From assembly GCA_029263125.1 (NCBI GenBank), contig JAJCYD010000010.1, forward strand, positions 20,753 through 84,752: DNA of 64,000 nt, in the 5' to 3' direction. Under the pieces are notes generated by a model. That model made no database searches. It had not been told where the DNA came from and saw nothing but the letters and a program-made list of their open reading frames with translations. Positions 17,784-26,529 of the stretch are shown here, one piece after another; within the stretch, counting starts at the first letter, position 1; each line of letters begins with the position of its first letter. This DNA is from Solirubrobacteraceae bacterium (GTDB lineage Bacteria; Actinomycetota; Thermoleophilia; Solirubrobacterales; Solirubrobacteraceae). Position numbers and translations under genes: made by a program.

Positions 17784-18297
17784 ATGGCAGACCGGCACAG
17801 CTTGCCCGGCGTGGCCGTCGTGCGGCCCCGCCGGCTGCGGCCCAGGCTGCACTACGAGCTACTCGTCTGCGGTCTCGCCGGCCACGAGCTCGGCGTCGAT
17901 GCCCGCCTGCTCTCCGACGACACGCGCGAGCATCCCGCCCGCGCGCCAGGAGATCGAGCCGCTGCCGGTGCGCGGCAAGCCGCTGCGCGACAAGCTCGTC
18001 CTGCGCCTGATCGCGATCGACCGGGCGCTGCACTTCCTCGTGCTCGGGTTGATCGGGGCGGCGATCCTCATCTTCGCGGCCAATCGCGACACGCTGCGCG
18101 GCCCGTTCTACCGCGTGGTCGTGGATCTACAGACGGGCGCGAGCTCCAGCGGCCCGAGCTCCGGTGGGGGACTGCTGCACGAGATCGAGCGCGCGTTCTC
18201 GCTGCGGTCTGACACGTTGCAGCTCGTTGCGCACGACCTCGGCTGGGCGGCGCTGCAGCGACGAGCGCCCGAGGCCTTCGCGATGATCAGGAGATGA
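17784..18297 (+). pseudogene. DUF2127 family membrane protein, frameshifted and truncated
   Basis: The ATG at 17784 starts MADRHSLPGV and HYELLVCGLAGHELGVDARL, then the family sequence moves one frame near 17940-17950 and continues as EIEPLPVRGKPLRDKLVLRL, ALHFLVLGLIGAAILIFAA and LVAHDLGWAALQ. This is the layout of actinobacterial DUF2127 membrane proteins: a short cytosolic head, then helices. It stops at 18297 after the first helical unit, overlapping the 3' end of the convergent P5C dehydrogenase gene, so the last helices are missing. A frameshift plus truncation argues for a real pseudogene. Confidence 0.6.
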
Positions 18298-19852
18298 CCA
18301 GGCCGTGGCGCAGGGTGTTCTCGCTAAGCACCTGCGGCTGCACGAACTGCAGCAGGTAGTCGCTGCCGCCGGCCTTTGTGCCGGTGCCCGAGAGGCGGTT
18401 GCCGCCGAACGGCTGGCGGCCGACCATCGCGCCCGTCGTGGCCCGGTTGACGTAGAGGTTGCCGACGGGCGAGCGGCTGGCGACGTGCGCCACGGTTCGC
18501 GGGTTGCGGCTGAACAGCGCCCCCGTGAGTGCGACTGGCAGGGCGTCGACGAGGTCGCACGCCTCGTCGATGTCGCGCACGGCCTCGACGCACAGCAGCG
18601 GACCGAAGATCTCGTCACGCAGCAGCGCCGAGCGCGACGGCAGGCTCGCGGCGATCACCGCAGCGCAGTACCAGCCCGCTGCCGGCACGTCGTCCTGCCG
18701 GGCGCTCACCACCGCGCCCTCCGCCGCCGCCTGCGCTGCGTAGGAGCGCACGCGCTGCTGCGCGGAGCGCTCGATGAGCGGCGGGACGTCTGACGCGAAG
18801 TCGGCAGCCGGCCCGACCGTCAGGCACGCGACGGCGCCCGCGAGGCGCTCCAGCAGCACGTCGTGGATCTGCTCGCTGACCAGCACCCGCGACGCCGCCG
18901 AGCACTTCTGCCCCGCGTAGCCGAACGCCGAGGCGACGATCGCGGGGATCGCGTCGTCGAGATCGGCGTCGGCATCGACGATCACGCAGTTCTTGCCGCC
19001 CATCTCCGCGATGACGCGCTTGAGGTCCCGGGCGCCGGGTTGCACGGCGGCGGCGTCGCGCAGCAGCTCCGATCCGACGGCGGCCGAGCCCGTGAAGGCG
19101 ATCGTCGCGACGTCGGGGTGAGCGGCCAGCGCCGCGCCGGCGTCCCCGCCGCCGGGGAGCAAGGAGATCGCTCCCGCAGGGACGCCGCCCGCGCGCAGAG
19201 CCTCGACGACCATGAGGCCGCAGCCCGGCGCCTGCTCGGCGGGTTTGAGCACGACGGTGTTGCCCGTCGCCAGCGCCGCCGCCGTCATGCCCATCGGGAT
19301 CGCCAGCGGGAAGTTCCAGGGGGCGATCACCGCGCAGACCCCGCGCGGCACGTAGCGCAGCTCGTTGCGCTCGCCGGGGACCTGCAGCAGCGGCGCGCCG
19401 TCGGCGAGCCGCAGCGCCCCGCGTGCGTAGAACTCGAGGAAGTCGATCGCCTCGCAGACGTCGGCGTCCGCGTCCGTCCAGGGCTTGGCGCATTCGCGCA
19501 GCGCGAGCGCCGCGAGCGCGCGGCGACGCTCGCGCATCCAGGCGGCGGCACGCAGAAGCGCCGCGGCGCGATCGGCAGCGGGCGTGGCCGACCACGCGTT
19601 GAACGCGCCGCGGGCCGCGGCGACGGCCGCTGCCGCCTCCGCCGGCGTCGCGCTCGCGGCGAGCGCGACGACGCGCTCGGGCTCGCCCGGATCGGTCGAG
19701 ACGAGCTGCTCGTCGTCGCGGCGGTCCTCGCCGATCCAGACAGGCACGCGCAGCGGCAGGACGAGCTCATCGAGCGCCGCCGTGAGCTTCGCGCGCTGGG
19801 CGGCCCGGCGCAGCTCGAGCACCGGCTCGTTGGCGAAGGGCTCGAGCGTCAT
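18287..19852 (-). CDS. pruA: L-glutamate gamma-semialdehyde (P5C) dehydrogenase
   Basis: 521-residue aldehyde dehydrogenase, the second enzyme of proline catabolism (P5C/glutamate semialdehyde to glutamate, NAD+). Features: the APWNFPLAIP segment, the catalytic base Glu283 in IAEMGGKNC, the nucleophile Cys317 in GYAGQKCSA, and the C-terminal PFGGNRLSGTGTKAGG motif characteristic of P5C dehydrogenases. ATG at 19852 overlaps the TGA of the proline dehydrogenase gene by four bases, so the pair is translationally coupled. The functional call is strengthened by that neighbour. Confidence 0.93.
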   Translation of the reverse strand: MTLEPFANEPVLELRRAAQRAKLTAALDELVLPLRVPVWIGEDRRDDEQLVSTDPGEPERVVALAASATPAEAAAAVAAARGAFNAWSATPAADRAAALLRAAAWMRERRRALAALALRECAKPWTDADADVCEAIDFLEFYARGALRLADGAPLLQVPGERNELRYVPRGVCAVIAPWNFPLAIPMGMTAAALATGNTVVLKPAEQAPGCGLMVVEALRAGGVPAGAISLLPGGGDAGAALAAHPDVATIAFTGSAAVGSELLRDAAAVQPGARDLKRVIAEMGGKNCVIVDADADLDDAIPAIVASAFGYAGQKCSAASRVLVSEQIHDVLLERLAGAVACLTVGPAADFASDVPPLIERSAQQRVRSYAAQAAAEGAVVSARQDDVPAAGWYCAAVIAASLPSRSALLRDEIFGPLLCVEAVRDIDEACDLVDALPVALTGALFSRNPRTVAHVASRSPVGNLYVNRATTGAMVGRQPFGGNRLSGTGTKAGGSDYLLQFVQPQVLSENTLRHGLVIS

Positions 19853-21198
19853 GTCGCGGGCGGGGCGAGCAGGAGCTCGAGCGGGACGCCGGTTGCCTGG
19901 TCGTGCAGGAAGCTCTCGTTGGCGGTGTTCTCCAGCAGCCGCCTGACGAGGTAGGCCATGCCGGCGACGAGATCGCCGACCGGGCAGTACGCGCGCACCC
20001 GCAGGCCCAAGGTCGCCAGGGCATGGCCGAGATCGTCGCCGAGGCCGCGCAGGACCTGCAGCTCGACATCGGCGTCGGAGCCGCCCTGCAGGCGGTTGCA
20101 GGCGATCGCGTGGGAGACCGACCGCAGGTTGTGCGACGCGATCGCGACGCGCACCGCCGGACGTGCCTGCATCAGCCGCTCGGTCAGCGTCTCGAAGTTG
20201 CGGTCGCACGCGGCCTTCTCCTCGAAGACCGGCACGCTCCAACCGTGGCTGCGAGCCTCGACGACCTCGTGATCCCAGTAGGCGCCCTTGACGAGGCGCA
20301 CGACGAGCGCCACGCCCGGGCGCGGCGTCGCCCGCGCCCAATCCAGCACGCGATCGAGCGTCTCGGGCGAGTCGCGCAGGTAGGCCTGGAGGACGATGCC
20401 GGCACTGGGCCCGCGTTCGAACTCGGGCTCGGCGAGGAGCTCGAGAACCAGCTCGAGGACCGCTTCGCGCGAGTCCAGCGACTCCATGTCGATGTGCAGG
20501 TGCGCGCCGAGCGCGTCGGCGCGGCGCAGCAGCTCGCGCAGGCGTGGAGCGGCGTCGTCGCGGCCGCGCGCCGGCGCCTCGGCGCGCAGGAGCGGCGTCA
20601 GCGCCGAGACCTTGACCGACAGGTTCGCCCGGGGGAGGACGCCGACCGAGTCGCGCTCCAGCAGCGGGTGTGGGTCCATCGCGGCGTACGCCGGCGCGAG
20701 GACGTCGAGTGCCGCGGCGCAGCGCGCGGCGTAGCGGTCGGCCTCCACGGCGGTCACCGTCGCCTCGCCCAGCAGGTCGACGGACGTTGCGATCGCGTCA
20801 TGCCACAACCTCGCCAGGGTGGGTAGGGCGGCTCGCGGATCGGACCCGACGATGAAGCGGTGCGCCATGTGCCGCACGCTCGCGGCCGACGCCGCTCCGA
20901 GGGCGGCCCGGCCTGCGCCCGAGCAGGCCATGCGCATCGCGGCGCTCAGCGGCGGTGGCTGGTCGTGCACCTCGTCGAGGAAGCCGATCAGGTGGGTGGC
21001 GAGATCGCCGGCCGAGCGGCACGCGGGAACGACGTCGACGAAGCGAAAGAGCGCCGCTCGAAGCTCCTCGTCGCGCGCCGCGAGATCCATCGCGCGCTCG
21101 TCGAGGGCCCGGATCGGGTGGCCGCGGCGCGATGGGAACGCCTTGGCGAGCTCGTGGCCGACGAGCTGGATCTCCCGCTCGAGTGCCGGCCGGTGCAC
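19849..21198 (-). CDS. Proline dehydrogenase
   Basis: 449 residues from a GTG at 21198. FAD-dependent oxidation of proline to P5C, feeding electrons to the quinone pool at the membrane. The beta/alpha barrel motifs of PRODH are visible: NLSVKVSALTPL, HIDMES (barrel strand with acidic residues), VVRLVKGAYWDHE, VAIASHNLRS and, near the end, GMAYLVRRLLENTANESF, which holds the paired Arg that bind the proline carboxylate. It has an N-terminal extension longer than monofunctional Thermus-type PRODH and more like the PutA PRODH half, suggesting a split PutA. It lies five bases downstream of the sigma-like gene. Confidence 0.92.
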   Translation of the reverse strand: MHRPALEREIQLVGHELAKAFPSRRGHPIRALDERAMDLAARDEELRAALFRFVDVVPACRSAGDLATHLIGFLDEVHDQPPPLSAAMRMACSGAGRAALGAASAASVRHMAHRFIVGSDPRAALPTLARLWHDAIATSVDLLGEATVTAVEADRYAARCAAALDVLAPAYAAMDPHPLLERDSVGVLPRANLSVKVSALTPLLRAEAPARGRDDAAPRLRELLRRADALGAHLHIDMESLDSREAVLELVLELLAEPEFERGPSAGIVLQAYLRDSPETLDRVLDWARATPRPGVALVVRLVKGAYWDHEVVEARSHGWSVPVFEEKAACDRNFETLTERLMQARPAVRVAIASHNLRSVSHAIACNRLQGGSDADVELQVLRGLGDDLGHALATLGLRVRAYCPVGDLVAGMAYLVRRLLENTANESFLHDQATGVPLELLLAPPAT

Positions 21199-21203
21199 CT
21201 GCG

Positions 21204-22673
21204 TCAGTTCGGCGGGACCACGGGAGGCGGCTCGGCGGGAAGCAGGTCGCTTGCGGTCTCCTGCTTGGAAGTGGCATCCGCGGGCTCTGCCGGCGCCTTG
21301 TCGGCGCCGCCGGATTTCGGGGTCTTCGTCGGAGGGTTGCTGTCGGGCGTCGCCTTCGACGAGTCCTTGCCGGTGGACGTCTTGGGCTTCGCGGCGGGTG
21401 TGGCGGGCGTGGCGGCGGGCGCGGGTTGCACCGCCGCCGGTGTCGGATCGGAGCGGTCGGCGGTGGTGCTCGTCGATGACTTGGCGGCACGTTTGGCGGC
21501 CCGGCGCTTGGCCTTCTCGCGCTCGATCTCCGCGGCCGTCACGCTCCCGACTCCCGGAACCACGACGACGGGCGTCGTCGAGGTCTCGCCCGGGGTGGTC
21601 GGATCGGGGGCGAAGCTCTGGGGCGTGGACGCGGCCTCGCGGCCGCCGAAGACGCCCGCGATCAGCAGCGCGACGACGATCGCCACGAGCACCAGCACGA
21701 CGGGGAGCACGAGCCCCGGCCGCAACGACGAGCGCGCCGACCTGGACGACGGGGACCCGGGCGTCGAGCGCCGCGAGCGCGCCGCTTGGCCTGCGCGCTC
21801 GCTGCGCGGCCGCCTGGTGTGCCGCGAGGTCCGAGGCTCGGCCGCGGCCGCCGGATGGGCACTCGACGCGGCGTTGCCGGCCGGGCGCAGCTTGCGGCTG
21901 AGCGCGGCGAGCTTCGGCCGGCTTCGCGGGGCTCGCTCACGCGACCTTCTGGTCGCCGGCGCAGGCGCGTCCGGCACGGGCGGCCCGGTCTCGACGTCGA
22001 TGTCGTCGTCGCCGAGCTGCCATGCGGCGGTCGGCTGCTCGACATGGCCGGGTGCGAGCTCGCCGGGGATCCGCGCCTCCGCGCCGTTGTCAGACGGCAG
22101 CTCACCGACGCCGACGGTGGGCGCGGGTGGCATGTCCTGCGGAAGCGGTGGCGGTGGCGGTGGCTGGGCACCGGCGACCGGTGCCGCGGCCGTCATCGCG
22201 GCCACGATCGCCGCGGTCGTCTCGGGCGCCAGCGCCGTTGACGGCGGGTCGCGATAGGCCCGATCGGCGGCCTCGAAGCGCGCAACCGGTGCGCGACAGG
22301 TCCAGCAGCTCGGCAGGTGCTCCTGCAGCCAGTCGTGGTCGGCCAGCGTGATGCTGCGATCCGCGCGCGCGGCCAGCAGGGGCGGCACGCGGGCGCATTG
22401 CGGCGGCGCATCCGAACCGGCGTAGCGGGCCGCGGTGTGGCGCGTCGCGCTGATCAGCAGCGCCTCGGGATTGAGGTTCGCGAGATCCTCGGTGGCGACG
22501 ACCCCTGCGCGGAAGGTGCCGAAGGCCTCGGCGGCTGCCGCCGCGGCCTGATCCTGACCGGCGATGACCGCGCAATAGGCGAGCACGGCGGGACCGCGAC
22601 GATCGCACAGGCCCGCGAGCGCGTCCGTATCGCCGTCGCGCACTCCGACGGGTGTCACGGCTGTTGCGGCCAC
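21204..22673 (-). CDS. Sigma-region-2-like / zinc-finger / membrane fusion protein
   Basis: 489 residues. Residues ~15-85 resemble an ECF sigma factor region 2 (DALAGLCDRRGPAVLAYCAV, then AAAAEAFGTFRAGV). A HxxxC..C segment follows (HDWLQEHLPSCWTC, ~residues 112-125), as in anti-sigma zinc fingers. A long Pro/Ala-rich, then basic linker leads to one membrane helix (LVLPVVLVLVAIVVALLIAGVF, ~335-356) and an extracytoplasmic Pro/Thr/Lys-rich tail. No sigma region 4 is present. It might be a membrane-bound regulator that combines parts of a sigma/anti-sigma pair. Adjacent to the proline genes but with no proven link. Confidence 0.65.
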   Translation of the reverse strand: MAATAVTPVGVRDGDTDALAGLCDRRGPAVLAYCAVIAGQDQAAAAAAEAFGTFRAGVVATEDLANLNPEALLISATRHTAARYAGSDAPPQCARVPPLLAARADRSITLADHDWLQEHLPSCWTCRAPVARFEAADRAYRDPPSTALAPETTAAIVAAMTAAAPVAGAQPPPPPPLPQDMPPAPTVGVGELPSDNGAEARIPGELAPGHVEQPTAAWQLGDDDIDVETGPPVPDAPAPATRRSRERAPRSRPKLAALSRKLRPAGNAASSAHPAAAAEPRTSRHTRRPRSERAGQAARSRRSTPGSPSSRSARSSLRPGLVLPVVLVLVAIVVALLIAGVFGGREAASTPQSFAPDPTTPGETSTTPVVVVPGVGSVTAAEIEREKAKRRAAKRAAKSSTSTTADRSDPTPAAVQPAPAATPATPAAKPKTSTGKDSSKATPDSNPPTKTPKSGGADKAPAEPADATSKQETASDLLPAEPPPVVPPN

Positions 22674-22794
22674 CCGCTCAGGCTACCGCCCACACCCCCG
22701 GACCGAACGCCGATGCGGCCTGGCGGCCCTCCGTGCACGGACGATTGCGCGCGGTGGGCGTGGCGCCGCCAGGCCCGGCGTTACAGTCGTGGCG

Positions 22795-23979
22795 ATGACG
22801 CGGGTGCTGTTCGTCCTGGATCAGTGGCCCGAACTGTCGGAGACCTTCGTCGTCAACGAGCTCCAGGCGTTGCGCCGCATGGGCCATTCGGTGCGCGTAC
22901 AGGCCGCTCGCGCGGCTCCGCACCCCAATCCCGAGGCTCCGGACGACGTCGACGTCCGGCTGCTCGGCGGGGCGCACTGGGGCGACCTGCTGTGGCTGTG
23001 GCGGCGCAGCCCGCGCGCCTGTGCCGCGGACCTCCTGCGGCGCCGTCGCTGGCGGCGCGAGGAGTGGGTTCGCCCGCTGCGCGTGCTCGCGGGCCCGGCG
23101 CGGCGGATCGCCGAGGGCGGTGACGAGCACCTGCACGCGCACTTCGCCGCCGGCGCGGCGCTCGACGCGATGCGCCTGTCGGCGCTGACGGGACGGCCGT
23201 TCAGCGTCACCGCGCACGCCTACGACATCTTCGCCTCGCCGCGCAACCTGCGAGAGAAGCTCGAGCGGGCGGGCGCGGTGTTCAGCGGTTGTGACTACAA
23301 CGTGCGGCGGCTTCGCGAGCTGGCGCCGTCGGCTTGCGTGCACGAGGTCGTGATGGGGGTGGACGCCAGCGCCTTCCCGCCCTTCACCGCGCCGCACGGC
23401 GGCAGGAGCATCCTCGCCGTCGGCCGGCTCGTGGAGAAGAAGGGCTTCGACGTGCTCGTCGATGCCGCCTGTCTGGTGCCCGGCGTGACCGTCGCGATCA
23501 TTGGGGACGGCCCGCTGCACGACGCCCTGGCTGCGCAGATCGCCGACACCGCAGCGCCCGTCGAGCTGCTGGGCAGTCGCCCGCCCGGCGAGGTCCTGGC
23601 GGCGATGGCGCGCGCCGACGTGCTCGCGATGCCGTGTGTCGTCGCGCGCGACGGCGACCGCGACTCGATGCCCGTCGTCGTCAAGGAGGCGATGGCGCTC
23701 GGCGTGCTCGTCGTCGCCTCCGACGAGGTCGGTCTGCCCGAATGCGTGCTGGCGCCGTGGGGGTTCCTTGCGGCGCCCGGCGATCGCGAGGCGCTCGCGA
23801 GCGCGTTGCGCGCCGCGCTCGCGCTGGACGGCGACGAGCGCCGGCGGGCGGGGGAGGCCGCTCGTGCATGGGTGCGAGAGCACGCCGACGTCGACCGCGA
23901 GACGGCGGCGATGGCGGCGGTGATCCAGCGGCTGGCGCTCAGCTCGCGGGCGGGATCATCACGCGCAGGCGCGTGCTGA
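22795..23979 (+). CDS. Glycosyltransferase family 4
   Basis: 394 residues from the ATG at 22795 (an upstream GTG at 22789 adds two). GT-B fold: an acceptor domain with FVLDQWPELSETFVVNEL and HAHFAAGAALDAMRLS, then a donor domain with ILAVGRLVEKKGFDVLVDAA, VAIIGDGPLHDAL, LLGSRPPGEVLAAMARADVLAMPC and the E-x7-E element (MPVVVKEAMALGVLVVASDEVGLPE). It probably adds a sugar to a lipid-linked surface glycan. The gene is convergent with the GT39-like gene, overlapping it by 41 bases at the 3' end. Confidence 0.9.
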   Translation: MTRVLFVLDQWPELSETFVVNELQALRRMGHSVRVQAARAAPHPNPEAPDDVDVRLLGGAHWGDLLWLWRRSPRACAADLLRRRRWRREEWVRPLRVLAGPARRIAEGGDEHLHAHFAAGAALDAMRLSALTGRPFSVTAHAYDIFASPRNLREKLERAGAVFSGCDYNVRRLRELAPSACVHEVVMGVDASAFPPFTAPHGGRSILAVGRLVEKKGFDVLVDAACLVPGVTVAIIGDGPLHDALAAQIADTAAPVELLGSRPPGEVLAAMARADVLAMPCVVARDGDRDSMPVVVKEAMALGVLVVASDEVGLPECVLAPWGFLAAPGDREALASALRAALALDGDERRRAGEAARAWVREHADVDRETAAMAAVIQRLALSSRAGSSRAGAC

Positions 23980-25963
23980 GGGCGATCGTTCGCCAGCCGG
24001 CGTCAAGCGCCCAGCGCTGCTCGCGGGTGGGCTGGGGCGGGTAGAAGCCGCGGCCGACGACGATCACGTCGTAGCGCCCGCCCGCCAGCGCGGCCGCGAA
24101 GCGCCGACGGGTGGGGTAGCGGCGCAGGAAGCCGTCGAAATACCCGATGTACTCGACATCGTTGGCGATCCGGGTGCCGAAGCTCGGCCAGATCGGCGTC
24201 AGCCCGCCGACCGACCAGTCGCTCGCCAGCCCGATCTTCCTGTCGCGGGGCGCGACGCGCAGGAGCGTGTCGATCGCGGGATCGATGCCGAGATAGCGGG
24301 CGTCGTTGATGCGCTGCTCGACGCGATGGGCGCCCGCCAGCGTGACGATCGCGACGAGGATCGCCGCCCCGACGAGCGCGGCGGGCCTGCGCCTGGCCTG
24401 CCACAGCGCCCACAGGCCGGCGCCGACGACCGCGAGCGCGACGACCGCGAGAGCGGGGTCGCGTACACCGCGGACCTCATAGCCGCGATATGCGCCGATC
24501 ACGACCGCGACTGCCAATGCCAGCTCGGTCGTGGCAGCGAGCAGGCGCGGCAGCCGCCCGACCGACCACGCGGCGACGGGCGCCAGCAGGATCAGGATCG
24601 GCACCGCGTAGCGGGTGTTGACGTTCGCCAGGAACGGGTCGCCGGGATTGCCCAGGGCGGTGCCTGGCAGCCACGCGTAGACCGGCACGAGCGCGATCGC
24701 CGCCGCGCCGAGCAGCATGATCCGCGGATCCAGGCGGCGGCGGTCGATGATCGCCGCCGCGGCGAGCGCCGCGGCGCAGATGATCGCCAGCAGGCCGAGG
24801 CCGTCGAAGACCTCGCCGGCGAGCTGTCGCAGGATCGGCGGGTCGCCGAGATAGTCCAGGATGCTGAAGCCGACCTGCTCGACGAGCACGTCGCGCGGCG
24901 CGTCGAAGATCGTCACCCCGAAGGGGGCGATCTTCACCGGGAAGACGGGATTGCCCGATTCGACGAGGTTGCGCGCCAGCCAGGCGGCGTCGCCGAGCAG
25001 CGCCAGGCTCCCGACGAGCAGGCCGTCACGCAGCGCGCGCGGCTGTCCTCGCACGAGCCGCGCGGCCGTCCAGACGACGACGAGGATGCCCACCGAGCTG
25101 ATCCCGTACCACTTCGTCCCGAAGGCGACGGCCAGCGCGGTCGCGGCGAGGATCAGGTCTGAGGTGCGGCGGGAGCGAGCGTGGCGCAGCAGGAACAGCA
25201 CGCCGCAGGCATAGGTCGCCCACAGCAGCGAGTCGGGCAGCGCGCGGGGGATCGTCGCGACGCCGACGATCGGGATCGACACGACCGCCGCGCCGGCGAG
25301 CACCGAAGCCGCCGCCGGCGCTCGCAGCTCGCGCGCGACGGCCACGACGGCAAACGCCGTGACGAGCAGGAAGACGACGAACGGCGCTCGGACGAGGAAG
25401 TCGTTGTGCCACGGCAGGACCGCGCTGAGCATCACGACGTCGCCGTTGTTGGGGTAGTTGCCGTGTGCGAGCAGCGGGACGAACTGGTCGATCTGCCACA
25501 GCGAGCCGGTCTGGATCCAGCGGCCGACGTTCGGCAGATGGAAGGTCAGCGGGTCGACGCCGATGATCTCGTCACCCGCCCAGCGGCCGAGATCGGCGAC
25601 CGCTGCCACGAGCGCGAAGCCGGGCGCAGCCGTCGCGAGCGCCCACTGCCAGGGCCGGCTCGGCGGGGGCGGTGGCCCGCGATCGTCGGGCGGCGCCGGC
25701 GCCGCCGGCCTCACGCGCGTGGCGACGAGGACCGCCAGCGCGCAGGCGACGAGCACCGTCGCGCGGTTGAGCACCCCGAGCAGCAGCGGCACGAGATGCA
25801 CGCCGATCAGCAGCGCCGTGCCGACGACGATCGCAGCCAGCACGCGCTCGAGGCGGTCCAGGTGGCCGAGCCGCCGCTGCACGACGAGCCCCGTCGCGAC
25901 GAGCACGCCCAGCGCCATCAGCGAGAACAGCACGCAGCCGATGAGAAAGTCCGTCAGGGGCAT
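23939..25963 (-). CDS. GT39-like polytopic glycosyltransferase
   Basis: 674 residues with about 12-14 membrane helices. After two N-terminal helices there is a large loop with WAGDEIIGVDPLTFHLPNVGRW, the acidic first extracytoplasmic loop typical of GT-C (ArnT/PMT-like) enzymes that use polyprenyl-phosphate sugars. A C-terminal soluble domain contains VEYIGYFDGFLRRYPTRRRF and YDVIVVGRGFYPPQ. It most likely transfers a sugar or modifies a surface glycan outside the cytosol. Start ATG at 25963, 110 bases from the divergent HesB-like gene. Confidence 0.8.
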   Translation of the reverse strand: MPLTDFLIGCVLFSLMALGVLVATGLVVQRRLGHLDRLERVLAAIVVGTALLIGVHLVPLLLGVLNRATVLVACALAVLVATRVRPAAPAPPDDRGPPPPPSRPWQWALATAAPGFALVAAVADLGRWAGDEIIGVDPLTFHLPNVGRWIQTGSLWQIDQFVPLLAHGNYPNNGDVVMLSAVLPWHNDFLVRAPFVVFLLVTAFAVVAVARELRAPAAASVLAGAAVVSIPIVGVATIPRALPDSLLWATYACGVLFLLRHARSRRTSDLILAATALAVAFGTKWYGISSVGILVVVWTAARLVRGQPRALRDGLLVGSLALLGDAAWLARNLVESGNPVFPVKIAPFGVTIFDAPRDVLVEQVGFSILDYLGDPPILRQLAGEVFDGLGLLAIICAAALAAAAIIDRRRLDPRIMLLGAAAIALVPVYAWLPGTALGNPGDPFLANVNTRYAVPILILLAPVAAWSVGRLPRLLAATTELALAVAVVIGAYRGYEVRGVRDPALAVVALAVVGAGLWALWQARRRPAALVGAAILVAIVTLAGAHRVEQRINDARYLGIDPAIDTLLRVAPRDRKIGLASDWSVGGLTPIWPSFGTRIANDVEYIGYFDGFLRRYPTRRRFAAALAGGRYDVIVVGRGFYPPQPTREQRWALDAGWRTIALSTRLRVMIPPAS

Positions 25964-26048
25964 GGCCGCCGCAGGCTAAGCGGTCCCCGGCCATGGCGCT
26001 GCGATCGCGATGGTTGCGCGCCGCCGAGGTGGGTAGCCCGAGTGGACT

Positions 26049-26066
26049 CCTTCCGAAAGGAGGTGG
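26049..26066 (+). promoter_or_regulatory. Hairpin sequestering a perfect Shine-Dalgarno sequence
   Basis: CTCCTT and AAGGAG form a 6-bp stem around a CCGA loop, and the right arm is itself the core of the very strong ribosome-binding site AAAGGAGGTG, nine bases before the ATG at 26073. In the folded RNA the anti-Shine-Dalgarno contact would be largely covered, suggesting translational control of the HesB-like gene. Confidence 0.5.
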
Positions 26067-26072
26067 GCGTAC

Positions 26073-26390
26073 ATGCTCACCGTCACAGCATCAGCTTCCG
26101 AAGCGATCCGACAGCTCGTCGACAACTCCGGCGCAGACGAGGCCGCTGGCATCCGCATCGCGGCCGGCGAGCCGACGGAGAAGGGCACGCCGCTCTCGCT
26201 GGCGATCACCGACGGCCCGGAGCCTGGCGACGAGGTCGTCTCCGGCGACGGTTCGGTCTTCCTCGAGCCGGCGGTGGCCCAGGCCCTCGGGGACACGGTG
26301 CTCGACGCCGAGGTCAACGACGGCGAGATCGCCTTCGCGCTGGTCAATCCGGCGGACACGCCGTCGAGCAACGGATCCGAGCCGCAATAG
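26073..26390 (+). CDS. HesB/IscA-like small protein lacking cluster cysteines
   Basis: 105 residues. The pattern MLTVTASASEAIRQLVDNSG, GIRIAAGEP, LSLAITDGPEPGDEVV, VFLEPAVAQAL and VLDAEVNDGEIAFAL matches the small HesB/IscA-like fold proteins common in high-GC actinobacteria. The three cysteines that bind iron or Fe-S clusters in IscA are absent, so a classical scaffold role is unlikely. It has an unusually strong ribosome-binding site within a hairpin. No Fe-S assembly genes lie nearby. Family call by pattern; function unknown. Confidence 0.75.
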   Translation: MLTVTASASEAIRQLVDNSGADEAAGIRIAAGEPTEKGTPLSLAITDGPEPGDEVVSGDGSVFLEPAVAQALGDTVLDAEVNDGEIAFALVNPADTPSSNGSEPQ

Positions 26391-26529
26391 CCCCCGGCGC
26401 AGCCTGTGGCGGATTGACCCCGTAGCGCGGGGTCAAAGCGCCACGCTCACCGCGTGACGGCGCCGGTCGCGCCGCGGTGGGACACGGGGTCGGCCCGGCC
26501 GTCGCCACTCGGCCGTATCGTGGCGGCGA

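Noticed and set aside
15951..18212. 753-residue open frame on the plus strand
   Set aside because: It is the antisense shadow of the aminotransferase and epimerase genes: composition is Arg/Gly/His-rich and only its last part touches the DUF2127 remnant.
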